Part shown: one piece after another, positions 18,454 through 27,329 of the stretch
How the letters are laid out: the number at the start of each line of letters is the position of its first letter
How positions within the stretch are numbered: position 1 is the first letter of the stretch
DNA from: Terriglobia bacterium
Lineage (GTDB): Bacteria; Acidobacteriota; Terriglobia; Bryobacterales; UBA6623
Direction: 5' to 3'
DNA length: 64,000 nt
Assembly (NCBI GenBank): GCA_009841225.1
Contig: VXMF01000030.1
Location: 214,228 to 278,227, forward strand
Translations under genes and position numbers: made by a program
Notes under the pieces: generated by a model
The model's input: the letters and a program-made list of their open reading frames with translations, nothing else
Database searches by the model: none
What the model was told of the DNA's origin: nothing

Positions 18454-18834
18454 ATGGATCACATCGGGCTTAAGCGCATGCACCACGTCTCCTTCGCAGT
18501 GGCGGACCTCGCCGCGTCCAAGCGCTTCTTCTGCGATGTGCTCGGGCTGCCGGAGGACGAACGGCCGAACTTCGATTTTCCGGGGGCCTGGCTGGCCGTG
18601 GGCGATCGCCAAATCCACCTGATCGAACAAACCGGGGCCGGCCGCGAAGTGCGCGGCAGCATCAGCCGCTCGGATCATCTCGCCATGGAGGTGGAGGACC
18701 TCGACGTGGTCAAGGCCCGCCTGAACGACTGCGGGATCGAGTTCGCAGAGGGAGGCAACGAGCGGCTCGGCATGAGCCAAGCGTTCTGCAGCGATCCCGA
18801 CGGGCACACCATCGAGTTCGTGCAGTACCACTGA
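18454..18834 (+). CDS. VOC-family protein (glyoxalase/bleomycin-resistance fold)
   Basis: 126 aa from ATG 18454; an in-frame ATG at 18445 is three codons earlier. Two beta-alpha-beta-beta-beta modules are visible. Module one starts MHHVSFAVADLAASKRFFCDVLGL. Module two starts DHLAMEVEDLDVVKARLNDCGIEF and ends QAFCSDPDGHTIEFVQYH, with metal-ligand type His and Glu at the expected places (MHHVSF, RSDHLAM, HTIEF). Substrate cannot be assigned; such proteins range from glyoxalase to dioxygenase and antibiotic-binding proteins. Confidence 0.86.
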   Translation: MDHIGLKRMHHVSFAVADLAASKRFFCDVLGLPEDERPNFDFPGAWLAVGDRQIHLIEQTGAGREVRGSISRSDHLAMEVEDLDVVKARLNDCGIEFAEGGNERLGMSQAFCSDPDGHTIEFVQYH

Positions 18835-18934
18835 GCCTCGGACGCGATGGCGGGGCTGAGTCGCCGTAACGGGGCGCACTTCACGTCGCGGGCAGGCTGA
18901 TGGAGAAACCGCCTCAGGCTGAGCGCGGTCTGAC

Positions 18935-18940
18935 TATGAT
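18935..18940 (+). promoter_or_regulatory. Putative -10 box TATGAT
   Basis: TATGAT ends 24 nt before the ATG of the outer-membrane gene at 18965, matching the second (leadered) spacing class seen in the window. Confidence 0.35.
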
Positions 18941-18964
18941 GAACACAGTCCTAGGAAGCCCCCC

Positions 18965-19591
18965 ATGAAACATCTCCTTATCTGCTCTGCCCTGCTTGTA
19001 GCTTTAGCCCTGCCCGCGTTCCCACAATCTGCGGAATTCGGCATCTCGGCCGGCTACGGCTCGATCGGCGGGAGCGACATTAGCGTCAGCGAGATCCCAG
19101 CCACCGGCAGCAGCGCCAGCTACACAATCAGAAACGGGGTGCGGGTCGGGGGCCGGATGGGCTTCAATTCGCGCCGTTTCTTCGGGCACGAGGCCTCCTA
19201 CGCCTATCAGCACTCCGGCCTGGATCTCCAGAGTAGTGGCCCGGACGGCACGGAAAACGCCGATCTCGGGGCAGTCAGGTCCCACCACTTCTACTACAAC
19301 GCTCTGCTGCACGCGGCACCGACAGGCTTTCCGATCCGTCCGTTCGTGACGGGCGGCGGCGGCTTCTCGTCCTTCTTCCTGCCAGGCATCCCGTCGTTCT
19401 CGGGCTACGGCAGCACGAAGTTCGGCTACAACTACGGCGGCGGCATCAAGCTGAACTTCTACCAGTACGGGATTCGATTCGACGTGCGCAACCACGTCAC
19501 GGGCAAGCCGTTCGGCAACTACCTGCCCAACGTGCAGGGAACGCTGAACAACACCGAGTTTTCGGTCACCTTCTACGTGCTGGTCGGCTAG
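18965..19591 (+). CDS. Outer-membrane beta-barrel protein (OmpA/OmpX-like fold)
   Basis: 208 aa. A Sec signal (MKHLLICSALLVALALPAFPQSA) precedes alternating, glycine- and aromatic-rich strands such as RVGGRMGFNSRRFFGHEASYAYQHSG, SHHFYYNALLHA and FGYNYGGGIKLNFYQYGIRFDVRNHVTG, ending at an aromatic C-terminal strand (FSVTFYVLVG). This looks like an eight-stranded porin-like domain (PF13505 type). It has no peptidoglycan-binding domain. Isolated gene; role not assignable. Confidence 0.75.
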   Translation: MKHLLICSALLVALALPAFPQSAEFGISAGYGSIGGSDISVSEIPATGSSASYTIRNGVRVGGRMGFNSRRFFGHEASYAYQHSGLDLQSSGPDGTENADLGAVRSHHFYYNALLHAAPTGFPIRPFVTGGGGFSSFFLPGIPSFSGYGSTKFGYNYGGGIKLNFYQYGIRFDVRNHVTGKPFGNYLPNVQGTLNNTEFSVTFYVLVG

Positions 19592-19708
19592 GCGCAGGCG
19601 AAAAAGCCAACCCCGTGGCAGAGGAGCCACAGGTGCGAGCCGCGTTTGAGGGGCAGTCCCGGACCCACCGTCGCCCTCGGCCTGGCCGGTCGGCGGGCGG
19701 GCTCGGAT

Positions 19709-20050
19709 CTAGAAGCTCGTAACAGCTTCGGTTTCGTCGGTGAGGCAGTGGAAGACGGTGTGGAGCTTCGTGATCTGGAGCAAGTCCTGTACCTTGGCTT
19801 GTACGTTGAGCAGCTTGATCTCGCAGCCCTGGTTGCGGGACGTGGTGTAAGCCGAGACCAGCTCGCCAAGGCCGGAACTGTCGATGTAGGTGACGCCGGC
19901 CAGATTGAGCACGATCTTGGTCGCGCCCCCGTCGAGCAGGCCCCGCACGGTGTCGCGGACGTGGCCGGACTCCTCTCCGAGCGTGATGCGACCGGTCATG
20001 TCAACGATCGTCACTCCGCTGTACTCACGAACCTCTGTGGATAAACTCAT
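19709..20050 (-). CDS. STAS-domain anti-anti-sigma factor (RsbV/SpoIIAA-like)
   Basis: 113 aa. The STAS fold is clear: LAGVTYIDSSGLGELVSAY contains the DSSG loop with the phosphorylatable serine. AGGAGG sits upstream of the ATG. These proteins bind RsbW-type kinases in a partner switch that controls a sigma factor or other effector. The kinase gene is immediately upstream on the same strand (21-nt gap), so they form an operon. No sigma factor or phosphatase is in the window. Confidence 0.9.
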   Translation of the reverse strand: MSLSTEVREYSGVTIVDMTGRITLGEESGHVRDTVRGLLDGGATKIVLNLAGVTYIDSSGLGELVSAYTTSRNQGCEIKLLNVQAKVQDLLQITKLHTVFHCLTDETEAVTSF

Positions 20051-20071
20051 CGATCTTCCTCCTGAGTTAGA

Positions 20072-20503
20072 TCATGATGCGCCCTTGGCGCAGTACTTCA
20101 CCAGACGAACCCGCGTGCCCGTGCCAGCGCACCGGCCGACCTCGACTTCGTCAAAAAATGCCTTCATCATCAACAGCCCACGCCCGGAAGCGCGCAGCAA
20201 GTTGTCGCCCTCGCAAGGGTCGGCGACGTCCTCGGGCTCGAAGCCCGCGCCTTGGTCGGTCACTGTCACCTCAAACGCGGCCTCGTCGATCGCCGCATCG
20301 AACGAGACTCGCTTGGCCAGATTGAAGGCGTTGCCGTGCTTGACGGCATTGGCCACCGTCTCGCGCACTCCCATGCCGATCTGATGCACTTGGTCCTCGT
20401 TGAATCCGTTCAATTCCGCAAGTCGCTGGACGATTAGCTCCGCCGCGTCGATGCTGTCCAAGGTGCTCTCGAGCGAAAGCCGCAGTTTCCTGCAATCCGT
20501 CAT
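20072..20503 (-). CDS. Anti-sigma regulatory ATP-binding serine kinase (RsbW/SpoIIAB-like)
   Basis: 143 aa. A compact HATPase_c_2 domain: VRETVANAVKHGN (N box), EVTVTDQGAGFEPEDV (G1 box) and ASGRGLLMMKAFFDEVEV (G2 region). It should phosphorylate the STAS protein encoded next to it, and when free bind a sigma factor. First gene of the two-gene operon. Confidence 0.9.
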   Translation of the reverse strand: MTDCRKLRLSLESTLDSIDAAELIVQRLAELNGFNEDQVHQIGMGVRETVANAVKHGNAFNLAKRVSFDAAIDEAAFEVTVTDQGAGFEPEDVADPCEGDNLLRASGRGLLMMKAFFDEVEVGRCAGTGTRVRLVKYCAKGAS

Positions 20504-20623
20504 GCGGCCTCTGGGGGAGCGGCCAAGCGCTCGGCATCATGCAAAAGGCGAATTCGCATTAGTCGCACACTGCGCAACCCAAAGTCAAGCGCTGACGAAG
20601 GCCCGCTGCGAGGGACCTGGCGC

Positions 20624-20629
20624 TATGAT
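20624..20629 (+). promoter_or_regulatory. Putative -10 box of SMP-30 copy 1
   Basis: TATGAT, 28 nt before the ATG. The equivalent boxes of copies 2 (TATCAT, 21746-21751) and 3 (TATGAT, 22868-22873) sit at the same distance, within a conserved ~75-nt leader. Confidence 0.4.
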
Positions 20630-20657
20630 GAGCCCGCCGTCACTGAGGATAACCGAA

Positions 20658-21683
20658 ATGAGATCAAGAAACCGCATCGCCACCAGCATCGCGGTGCGGG
20701 AGCTGGCTTGCTCGGCCCCTCCGGAGCCAGCCGCACGGGACCACGGGGCCGGCACAGTGCACCGGGTCAGCGAGGCGCTCGAAGCCATCATTCCGGCTGA
20801 CTACGTGATCGAAAAGCTGGCCGGCGACATGGTCTTCACCGAAGGGCCGGTGTGGATCAATGGGGCCGCTCCGCATCTACTGTTCAGCGACATTCCGGCC
20901 AACGTGATCTACCGCTGGGCGGAAGGCGACACCGACGCCTCGGTGTTCTATGACCAGGTGTACAGGGGGAAGCCTCGCAACATCTTCCCCGGCTCGAACG
21001 GCCTGATCCTCGATGTGGAAGGACGCCTGCTGGCGTGCGAGCACGGCAACCGGCGCATTTCGCGCTTGGAGGACGGGGAGTGGGTCTCGGTCGTGGACAG
21101 CTACGAGGGCAAGCGGCTCAACAGCCCCAACGACGCCGCCTGGCATGCCAACGGCTGGCTGTACTTTACCGATCCGCCCTACGGGCTCGTCCAGCGCGAC
21201 GAAGACCCGGACAAGGATCTGGATTTCAACGGCATCTACCGCCTGAATTATGCGTCAGGCGAACTGCAACTGCTCAACCGGGAACAGACCCGGCCCAACG
21301 GGATTGGGTTCTCGCCGGACGGCAAGACCGCCTACGTGTCCAATTCCGACGACGCGACGATGGTCTGGATGGCCTACGACGTCACCCACGAGGGGCTATT
21401 CGAGAACGGCCGGGTGTTCTATGACGTGACCAGCGCAGAGGCACCGGGCTTGCCGGACGGGCTCAAGCTCGACGTGAGCGGCAACCTCTACGCCACCGGG
21501 CCTGGCGGGGTCTGGATCTTCACTCCAGCCGGTGAGCACCTAGGCACCATCCAGCCGGACGAGGTGCCCGCCAACGTGGCGTGGGGCGACGACGGGAGTT
21601 CCCTATACATGACCGCGCGGACGAGCTTGTACCGGATCAAGCTGTCGGCGAAGGGCCCGATGCCCGCCGACATGGCCAAGTGA
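20658..21683 (+). CDS. SMP-30/gluconolactonase-family protein, copy 1 (diverged)
   Basis: 341 aa, the same length as the next two copies. The six-bladed propeller shows KLAGDMVFTEGPVW, GNRRISRLEDGEWVSVVDSYEGKRLNSPNDAAWHANGWLYFTDPPYGL (metal-binding Asn/Asp segments) and RPNGIGFSPDGKTAYVSNSD. The family hydrolyses lactones such as gluconolactone, with a divalent metal. The N-terminus reads MRSRNRIATSIAVRELACSAPP. The hydrophobic core of the lipoprotein signal seen in copies 2 and 3 (IAVMALAC) is broken by Arg-Glu, so export may fail. Start fixed by alignment to the other copies; -10 TATGAT at 20624-20629. Confidence 0.9.
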   Translation: MRSRNRIATSIAVRELACSAPPEPAARDHGAGTVHRVSEALEAIIPADYVIEKLAGDMVFTEGPVWINGAAPHLLFSDIPANVIYRWAEGDTDASVFYDQVYRGKPRNIFPGSNGLILDVEGRLLACEHGNRRISRLEDGEWVSVVDSYEGKRLNSPNDAAWHANGWLYFTDPPYGLVQRDEDPDKDLDFNGIYRLNYASGELQLLNREQTRPNGIGFSPDGKTAYVSNSDDATMVWMAYDVTHEGLFENGRVFYDVTSAEAPGLPDGLKLDVSGNLYATGPGGVWIFTPAGEHLGTIQPDEVPANVAWGDDGSSLYMTARTSLYRIKLSAKGPMPADMAK

Positions 21684-21779
21684 CCCGCTCGCCTGAGCAT
21701 TGGCCCCCAAGTGCCGAGGACGGCCCGTTTTAGGGGATCTGCCGCTATCATGGGTTCACCCTCACTGGAGAAAACCGAA

Positions 21780-22805
21780 ATGCGATCCCAATGCTTCATC
21801 GTTGCCAGTATCGCGGTAATGGCCCTAGCCTGCACTGCCCCACCAGAACCGGCCGAGCCGGACCACGGCGCCGGCACGGTACACAAGGTCAGCGAGGCAC
21901 TCGACGCCATCGTCCCGGCCGATTACGTGATTGAGAAGCTGGCCGGCGACATGGGCTTCACCGAGGGGCCGGTTTGGATCAAGGGGGACAGCCCACACTT
22001 GCTCTTCAGCGACATCCCGGCGAATGCGATCTACCGCTGGGCGGAGGGCGACACGGCGGCCTCGGTGTTCTACGACCAGATGTACAAGGGCGAGCCACGA
22101 GACGCCTCGCTGGGCTCGAACGGCCTGATTCTGGACGCGGAAGGCCGCCTGCTGGCGTGCGAACACGGCAACCGGCGCATCTCGCGCATGGAAGACGGTG
22201 AGTGGGTCTCGGTCGTGGACAACTACGAGGGCAAGAAGCTCAACAGCCCCAACGACGCCGCCTGGCACGCCAACGGCTGGCTGTACTTCACTGATCCGCC
22301 CTACGGGTTGCCCAAGCAGGAGGAAGACCCGGCTCGGGAGTTGGACTTCAACGGCATCTACCGCCTGAACTACGAGTCCGGTGAATTGCAGCTGCTCATC
22401 CGCGATCAGACGAGGCCCAACGGGATCGGCTTCTCTCCAGATGGCAAGACCGCCTACGTGGCCAATTCCGATGCCTCTATGAAGGTGTGGATGGCCTACG
22501 ACGTGAACGATGACGGGATGTTTGAGAACGGCCGGGTCTTCTACGACGCCACCAGCGAGACGGATCCGGGCGCGCCAGACGGGCTCAAGCTCGACGTGAA
22601 CGGCAACATCTACGCCACCGGGCCGGGCGGGGTCTGGATCTTCACTCCGGCGGGCGAGCACTTGGGCACCATCCGGCCCGCAGAGGTACCCGCCAACGTA
22701 GCGTGGGGCGATGACGGCAGTTCCCTGTACATGACGGCGCGGACGGGCTTGTACCGGATCAAGCTGCTGTCGAAGGGTCCGATGCCCGCCGATATGGCTG
22801 ACTGA
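21780..22805 (+). CDS. SMP-30/gluconolactonase-family lipoprotein, copy 2
   Basis: 341 aa, beginning MRSQCFIVASIAVMALACTAPPEPAEP, a lipoprotein signal with lipobox ALAC. The body repeats the propeller blades of copy 1 with FTEGPVWIKGDSPHLLFSDIP and PNDAAWHANGWLYFTDPPYG. The family uses a metal site to open lactones. Closer to copy 3 than to copy 1 by eye. A GGAGA ribosome binding site precedes the ATG. Confidence 0.92.
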   Translation: MRSQCFIVASIAVMALACTAPPEPAEPDHGAGTVHKVSEALDAIVPADYVIEKLAGDMGFTEGPVWIKGDSPHLLFSDIPANAIYRWAEGDTAASVFYDQMYKGEPRDASLGSNGLILDAEGRLLACEHGNRRISRMEDGEWVSVVDNYEGKKLNSPNDAAWHANGWLYFTDPPYGLPKQEEDPARELDFNGIYRLNYESGELQLLIRDQTRPNGIGFSPDGKTAYVANSDASMKVWMAYDVNDDGMFENGRVFYDATSETDPGAPDGLKLDVNGNIYATGPGGVWIFTPAGEHLGTIRPAEVPANVAWGDDGSSLYMTARTGLYRIKLLSKGPMPADMAD

Positions 22806-22900
22806 CACGCTCGTCCGGGCACTGGCGGTCAAGCGCTGACGACGGCCCGCTGCGGAGGGCCTGGCGCTATGATGGGTGACCGTCACGGAGGATGACCGAA

Positions 22901-23926
22901 ATGAGATTCCAGAGCCTCATCGTTGCAAGCGTCGCGGTAATGGCGCTAGCCTGCACTGCCCCACCAGAACCGGCCGAGCCGGACCACGGCGCCGGCACGG
23001 TGCACAAGGTCAGCGAGGCGCTCGATGCTATCGTCCCGGCAGATTACGTGATCGAGAAGCTGGCCGGCGACATGGGCTTCACCGAGGGGCCGGTCTGGAT
23101 CAAGGGGGACAGCCCGCACTTGCTCTTCAGCGACATCCCGGCGAATGCGGTCTACCGCTGGGCCGAGGGCGACACGGCAGCCTCGGTGTTCTACGACCAG
23201 ATGTACAAGGGCGAGCTGCAGGACGGCTTGCTGGGCTCGAATGGCCTGATCCTGGACGCGGAAGGCCGCCTGCTGGCGTGCGAGCACGGCAACCGGCGCA
23301 TCTCGCGCATGGAAGGCGAGGAGTGGGTCTCGGTCGTGGACAACTACGAGGGCAAGAGGCTCAACAGCCCCAACGACGCCGCCTGGCACGCCAACGGCTG
23401 GCTGTACTTCACCGATCCGCCCTACGGGCTGCCCAAGCTGGAGGAAGACCCGGCCCGGGAGTTGGACTTCAACGGCATCTACCGCCTGAACTACGAATCC
23501 GGTGAGTTGCAGTTGCTCATCAGCGATCAAACGAGGCCCAACGGGATCGGCTTCTCCCCAGACGGCAAGACCGCCTACGTGGCCAATTCCGATGCCTCTA
23601 TGAAGGTGTGGATGGCCTACGACGTCAACGATGACGGGATGTTCGAGAACGGCCGGGTCTTCTACGACGCCACCAGCGAGACGGATCCGGGCTTGCCAGA
23701 CGGGCTCAAGCTCGACGTGAACGGCAACATTTACGCCACCGGGCCGGGCGGGGTCTGGATCTTCACGCCAAATGGCGAGCCCTTGGGCGTGATCCGGCCG
23801 GACGAGGTGCCTGCCAACGTCGCATGGGGCGATGACGGCAGTTCCCTGTACATGACCGCGCGCACGGGCTTGTACCGGATCAAGTTGCTGGCGAACGGCC
23901 CGATGCCCGCCGACATGGCCGACTGA
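22901..23926 (+). CDS. SMP-30/gluconolactonase-family lipoprotein, copy 3
   Basis: 341 aa, nearly identical to copy 2 over most of its length (differences concentrated at the N-terminus, e.g. MRFQSLIVASVAVMALAC, and in a few blades). Lipobox ALAC gives a probable lipid anchor. A GGAGG ribosome binding site lies 8 nt before the ATG; an in-frame ATG 9 nt upstream is less likely. Third unit of the tandem array; its own -10 box is at 22868-22873. Confidence 0.92.
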   Translation: MRFQSLIVASVAVMALACTAPPEPAEPDHGAGTVHKVSEALDAIVPADYVIEKLAGDMGFTEGPVWIKGDSPHLLFSDIPANAVYRWAEGDTAASVFYDQMYKGELQDGLLGSNGLILDAEGRLLACEHGNRRISRMEGEEWVSVVDNYEGKRLNSPNDAAWHANGWLYFTDPPYGLPKLEEDPARELDFNGIYRLNYESGELQLLISDQTRPNGIGFSPDGKTAYVANSDASMKVWMAYDVNDDGMFENGRVFYDATSETDPGLPDGLKLDVNGNIYATGPGGVWIFTPNGEPLGVIRPDEVPANVAWGDDGSSLYMTARTGLYRIKLLANGPMPADMAD

Positions 23927-23997
23927 CGCGCTCGCCTAGGCGCTTGCGATTAGTCGTACGTTGCGGGCGCAGGCGAGTGCCTGTTACCTTGAGCGCG

Positions 23998-26556
23998 ATG
24001 TCTATCGTTCGCGCTCTTCTTCCGCTGCTAGCGGCCAGCGGGTTGGTACTGGTTGGCTGTGGCGCCGGCTCGACGGCTTTCGAGAGCCACTTCGACCCGT
24101 CAGTCGAACGCCCGTGGATCGGGCCTGAGTATTGGTCTAATCCACTCCAAGACTGGCGGTTGCGAGAGGGGCGTCTGGAAAACTTCCGGGCGGGCGGCGA
24201 CCGCAACGTCTTCCTGCTGACTCGCGAGGTCAACGCGTCCAGCGGCACGCTCTCAACGAGCGTCCGCCTGGGACGGATCGAACCGACCGGCGCGCCCCTC
24301 GAAAATGGCTGGGCCGGCTTCCGGGTGGGCATCCGCGGATCATTCAGCGACTACCGCGACAGCGCCGTGCGCGGCGTCGGTCTGCACTGCGGGCTAGCCG
24401 CGGACGGACGCCTGTTCATCGGATCTCCCGATGACTCGTCCCCGATAGCGGATGGCGCGTTCGAGTCCGACGCCAGCTTGTCTCTCCACGCCGAGCCCTC
24501 GGGAGACTTGGCGCGCCTGACATTGCGCCTCGAGACGGCTTCCGGCACGCAGGAAGTCTCCCGCGAGGTCGATCCCGGCTGGCTGACCGGTGGCCTAGCG
24601 CTGGTTTCCAGCAGCGGTCCGATTCCGGACTCGCCGCCGGCGGAAGAGGAAATCCGCGAGACCGGCTGGGCGCTCAAGCGCGGCACGAGGGCGGGCGGCA
24701 CGCTGCGCCTGTGGTTCGACGATTGGAAGGTTTCGGGAAGCCGGGTCATGGCCCATCGGGAGCGGGAGCTGGGTCCGATCATGTTCGCGATGCACACGCT
24801 CAGCAAGGGCGTGCTGAAGCTGAATGCCCTCCTCGCACCGGTCGATGCCGAGGGCAGCGAAGCGGCTTTGGAGATCCAAGACGGCGGCTGGAAGGAAGTC
24901 GCCCGCGCGGCTGTCGATCCAGAGGCTCGCACGGCAACCTTCCGGGTGCCTGACTGGGACGACACGGTAGACACGCCGTACCGGGTCGTGTTCGCTGGCG
25001 ACACTTGGGAAGGCACGGTGCGCAAGGATCCCGTCGACAAGGACGAGATCGTCGTGGCGGCGTTCACCGGCAACAACGACCTCGGTTTCCCGCACGCGGA
25101 CATCGTGCGGAACATGCGGCACCACCGGCCCGACCTAATGGCCTTTACGGGCGATAACGTTTACGAGCGTGTCGGCGAGTACGGCATCGTGCGCGAGCCG
25201 ACCGACATGGCCATCCTCGACTACCTGCGCAAGTGGTACATCTTCGGCTGGGAATACGGCGAATTGCTACGGGACACCCCGACCGTGGCCTTACCGGACG
25301 ACCATGACGTTTATCAAGGCAACATCTGGGGTGCGGGTGGTCGCAAGGCGCACGGCTACGGCAAGCCCGGCCAAGACCAAGGCGGTTACGTGATGGACTC
25401 GCGCTTTGTCCACGTGGTGCAAACGACGCAGACGGCAAACATGCCCGATCCATTCGACCCGACTCCGGTCGAGCAGGGCATCGCGGTCTACTACACAGAC
25501 CTGCTCTACGGCGGCATCAGTTTCGCGATCATCGAGGATCGCAAGTGGAAAGACTCGGCCACGGCGCTAATCGGACCGGGCATTATCAACGGCTGGGCGG
25601 AAGACCCCAACTACGACGCTCGCAAGAACTCGGACAACCCCGAGTTTCCACTGCTCGGCGAGCGGCAGGAGAGCTTCCTAGAGGCCTGGGCGCAGGACTG
25701 GGAGGGCGCGTGGATGAAGGCGGCCATCTCGCAGACGATCTTCGCTAACGTCTGCACGCTGCCCAAGGGCACCACGACTGATGCGGTGACCGGCAGCCTG
25801 CGCGTGAACGCGCCCGGGGAGTACGCGCCCGGCGAAGAGCCGGTTCAGGACCACGATTCCAACGGCTGGCCGCAGTCGGGCCGCAACCGCGCTGTGCGGC
25901 TGCTGCGCAAGGCCGTGGCGGTCCACATCGCGGGCGACCAGCACCTCGGCAGCACCATTCAGTACGGCGTGGAAGACTGGAACGACAGCAGCTGGGCCAT
26001 CTGCGTGCCGTCGGTGGCCAACATCTTCCCGCGCCGCTGGTTCCCCACTCAGGAGGGGCGCAACCGCAAGGAGGGCGCCCCCCGCAACACCGGCGAATTC
26101 CATGACGGCTTCGGCAACAAGGTCACCATCCATGCCGTCTCCAACCCGCACACGAACGGCATCGAGCCTACCGCCCTGAACCACCGAGCGCCCGGCTACG
26201 GGATCATCAAGTTCGATCGCAGCGAACGAAGCATCGAATTCGCCAACTGGCCCCGCTGGGTGGACGCGTCCGAGGACGGAGCCAAACCCTATCCGGGCTG
26301 GCCGATTCAGATCCAGCAGACGCAGAGCGGATTGCCGACGGGCTACGCCCTGCCCGCGATCAACGCCCAAGGAGCCGTCGATCCCGTCGTGCAGGTAATC
26401 AGCGAGTCCAGCGGGGAGATCGTCTACACCCTGCGGACTCAGGGCAGCGAGTTCACCCCGACAGTACGTCAGCCGGGCACTTACACAGTCCGTGTGATCC
26501 ACCCGGATTCGGGCGAGGTGTCCGAATCCAAGGGATTGCAGGCCCAAGCGCGCTAA
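23998..26556 (+). CDS. PhoD-like metallophosphatase lipoprotein with N-terminal accessory domain
   Basis: About 852 aa from the ATG at 23998, giving a lipoprotein signal MSIVRALLPLLAASGLVLVGCGAG with lipobox LVGC. Residues ~25-260 form an N-terminal domain rich in beta strands, possibly a carbohydrate- or lipid-associated jelly roll (EGRLENFRAGG, ENGWAGFRVGIRGSF). The catalytic part has metal-binding motifs of the PhoD family: FTGNND, LMAFTGDNVYE, LPDDHDVYQGNIW, and HIAGDQHLGS. PhoD enzymes are phosphodiesterases/phosphomonoesterases using Ca and Fe. A TACCTT -10-like box ends 7 nt before the ATG. Confidence 0.85.
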   Translation: MSIVRALLPLLAASGLVLVGCGAGSTAFESHFDPSVERPWIGPEYWSNPLQDWRLREGRLENFRAGGDRNVFLLTREVNASSGTLSTSVRLGRIEPTGAPLENGWAGFRVGIRGSFSDYRDSAVRGVGLHCGLAADGRLFIGSPDDSSPIADGAFESDASLSLHAEPSGDLARLTLRLETASGTQEVSREVDPGWLTGGLALVSSSGPIPDSPPAEEEIRETGWALKRGTRAGGTLRLWFDDWKVSGSRVMAHRERELGPIMFAMHTLSKGVLKLNALLAPVDAEGSEAALEIQDGGWKEVARAAVDPEARTATFRVPDWDDTVDTPYRVVFAGDTWEGTVRKDPVDKDEIVVAAFTGNNDLGFPHADIVRNMRHHRPDLMAFTGDNVYERVGEYGIVREPTDMAILDYLRKWYIFGWEYGELLRDTPTVALPDDHDVYQGNIWGAGGRKAHGYGKPGQDQGGYVMDSRFVHVVQTTQTANMPDPFDPTPVEQGIAVYYTDLLYGGISFAIIEDRKWKDSATALIGPGIINGWAEDPNYDARKNSDNPEFPLLGERQESFLEAWAQDWEGAWMKAAISQTIFANVCTLPKGTTTDAVTGSLRVNAPGEYAPGEEPVQDHDSNGWPQSGRNRAVRLLRKAVAVHIAGDQHLGSTIQYGVEDWNDSSWAICVPSVANIFPRRWFPTQEGRNRKEGAPRNTGEFHDGFGNKVTIHAVSNPHTNGIEPTALNHRAPGYGIIKFDRSERSIEFANWPRWVDASEDGAKPYPGWPIQIQQTQSGLPTGYALPAINAQGAVDPVVQVISESSGEIVYTLRTQGSEFTPTVRQPGTYTVRVIHPDSGEVSESKGLQAQAR

Positions 26557-26565
26557 GGTGCCTGC

Positions 26566-27306
26566 CTACTTGGCCTGCAGGCGCTGCCTGAGCGCCTTCA
26601 AGCGGCTGCCGAGCTCCTTTTGCGCCACGGCGAAGCCCTCCGCGCTGACGTTGCCGCCTGAGCAATAGTCCAGCACGACCGCTTCGGCGGCGCAGAACTC
26701 CGCGCAGACATCCGCCACTTGCCCAGCGATCTCGCCGGGAATGTTGGTCACGCCGTTTTGGTCGGCGTGGATCAGGTCTCCGGGATAGACGGCCAGACCG
26801 CCAACGTGCACCGGGACGTTGAACTCCAGCAACTGCGGGTATCCGTGCGAACTGATGACGCCATCCGAGAAAGAAGGCAAGCCCACCGCGCGCACTTGGT
26901 CCAAATCGCGAGCGGCACCGCTTGTGATCAGGCCAACGACCCCAAACGACTTGTAGGTCGCCGCCATGACTTCGCCGAACGTGGCGGACTTGGTCGGCGA
27001 GTCCAAATCCTGGATCACCACCAGCGGCGGGCCCGGAACCTCTCCGAAGCGGGCTACTTGGTCGGCCAGGCTGCCGTAGGCCCCTCCCGCCCACGGCTTG
27101 ACGGCGGAGCGGAAGGTGGCCGTGGAGGCATACCCGCAGATCGGCCCCATCTCAGGAAAACAGGCCTTGATGCGGTCATCCATGTATCCATCCGTCTGGG
27201 GGCGGACGCCGAACAGCTCGATCACGTTGCAAACCGTAGGGGTGTCGTACTGGCAGAGCTTGCTTAGCACTTCGCCCGAGAGTTGGGGTGCGGACATAAA
27301 GTCCAT
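26566..27306 (-). CDS. RraA-family protein (HMG aldolase / oxaloacetate decarboxylase-like)
   Basis: About 246 aa from the ATG at 27306; another in-frame ATG lies at 27297. The RraA/demethylmenaquinone-methyltransferase-like signature is visible: YDTPTVCNVIELFGV at the N-terminus, GLITSGAARDLDQVRAVGLPSF (Gly-rich loop with the D-R pair) and VYPGDLIHADQNGVTNIPGEIA (metal/substrate loop). Members act as 4-hydroxy-4-methyl-2-oxoglutarate aldolases or regulators of RNase E; outside gamma-proteobacteria a metabolic role is more likely. Immediately downstream of the DUF3604 gene on the same strand. Confidence 0.85.
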   Translation of the reverse strand: MDFMSAPQLSGEVLSKLCQYDTPTVCNVIELFGVRPQTDGYMDDRIKACFPEMGPICGYASTATFRSAVKPWAGGAYGSLADQVARFGEVPGPPLVVIQDLDSPTKSATFGEVMAATYKSFGVVGLITSGAARDLDQVRAVGLPSFSDGVISSHGYPQLLEFNVPVHVGGLAVYPGDLIHADQNGVTNIPGEIAGQVADVCAEFCAAEAVVLDYCSGGNVSAEGFAVAQKELGSRLKALRQRLQAK

Positions 27307-27329
27307 GGTATTGCACGGGCCGCGGACGG

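Larger units (their letters stand above)
20585..23950 (+). repeat. Tandem triplication of a ~1.12 kb unit (leader + SMP-30 gene + trailer)
   Basis: Spacing between start codons is 1122 and 1121 nt. Each unit carries the same upstream segment (CAAGCGCTGACGA-like start, -10 box, A-rich ribosome site before ATG) and a shared trailer after the stop (TGAC.CGCTCG...). The units are in the same orientation without inserted genes. Units 2 and 3 are closest, so duplication was stepwise. Confidence 0.85.
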
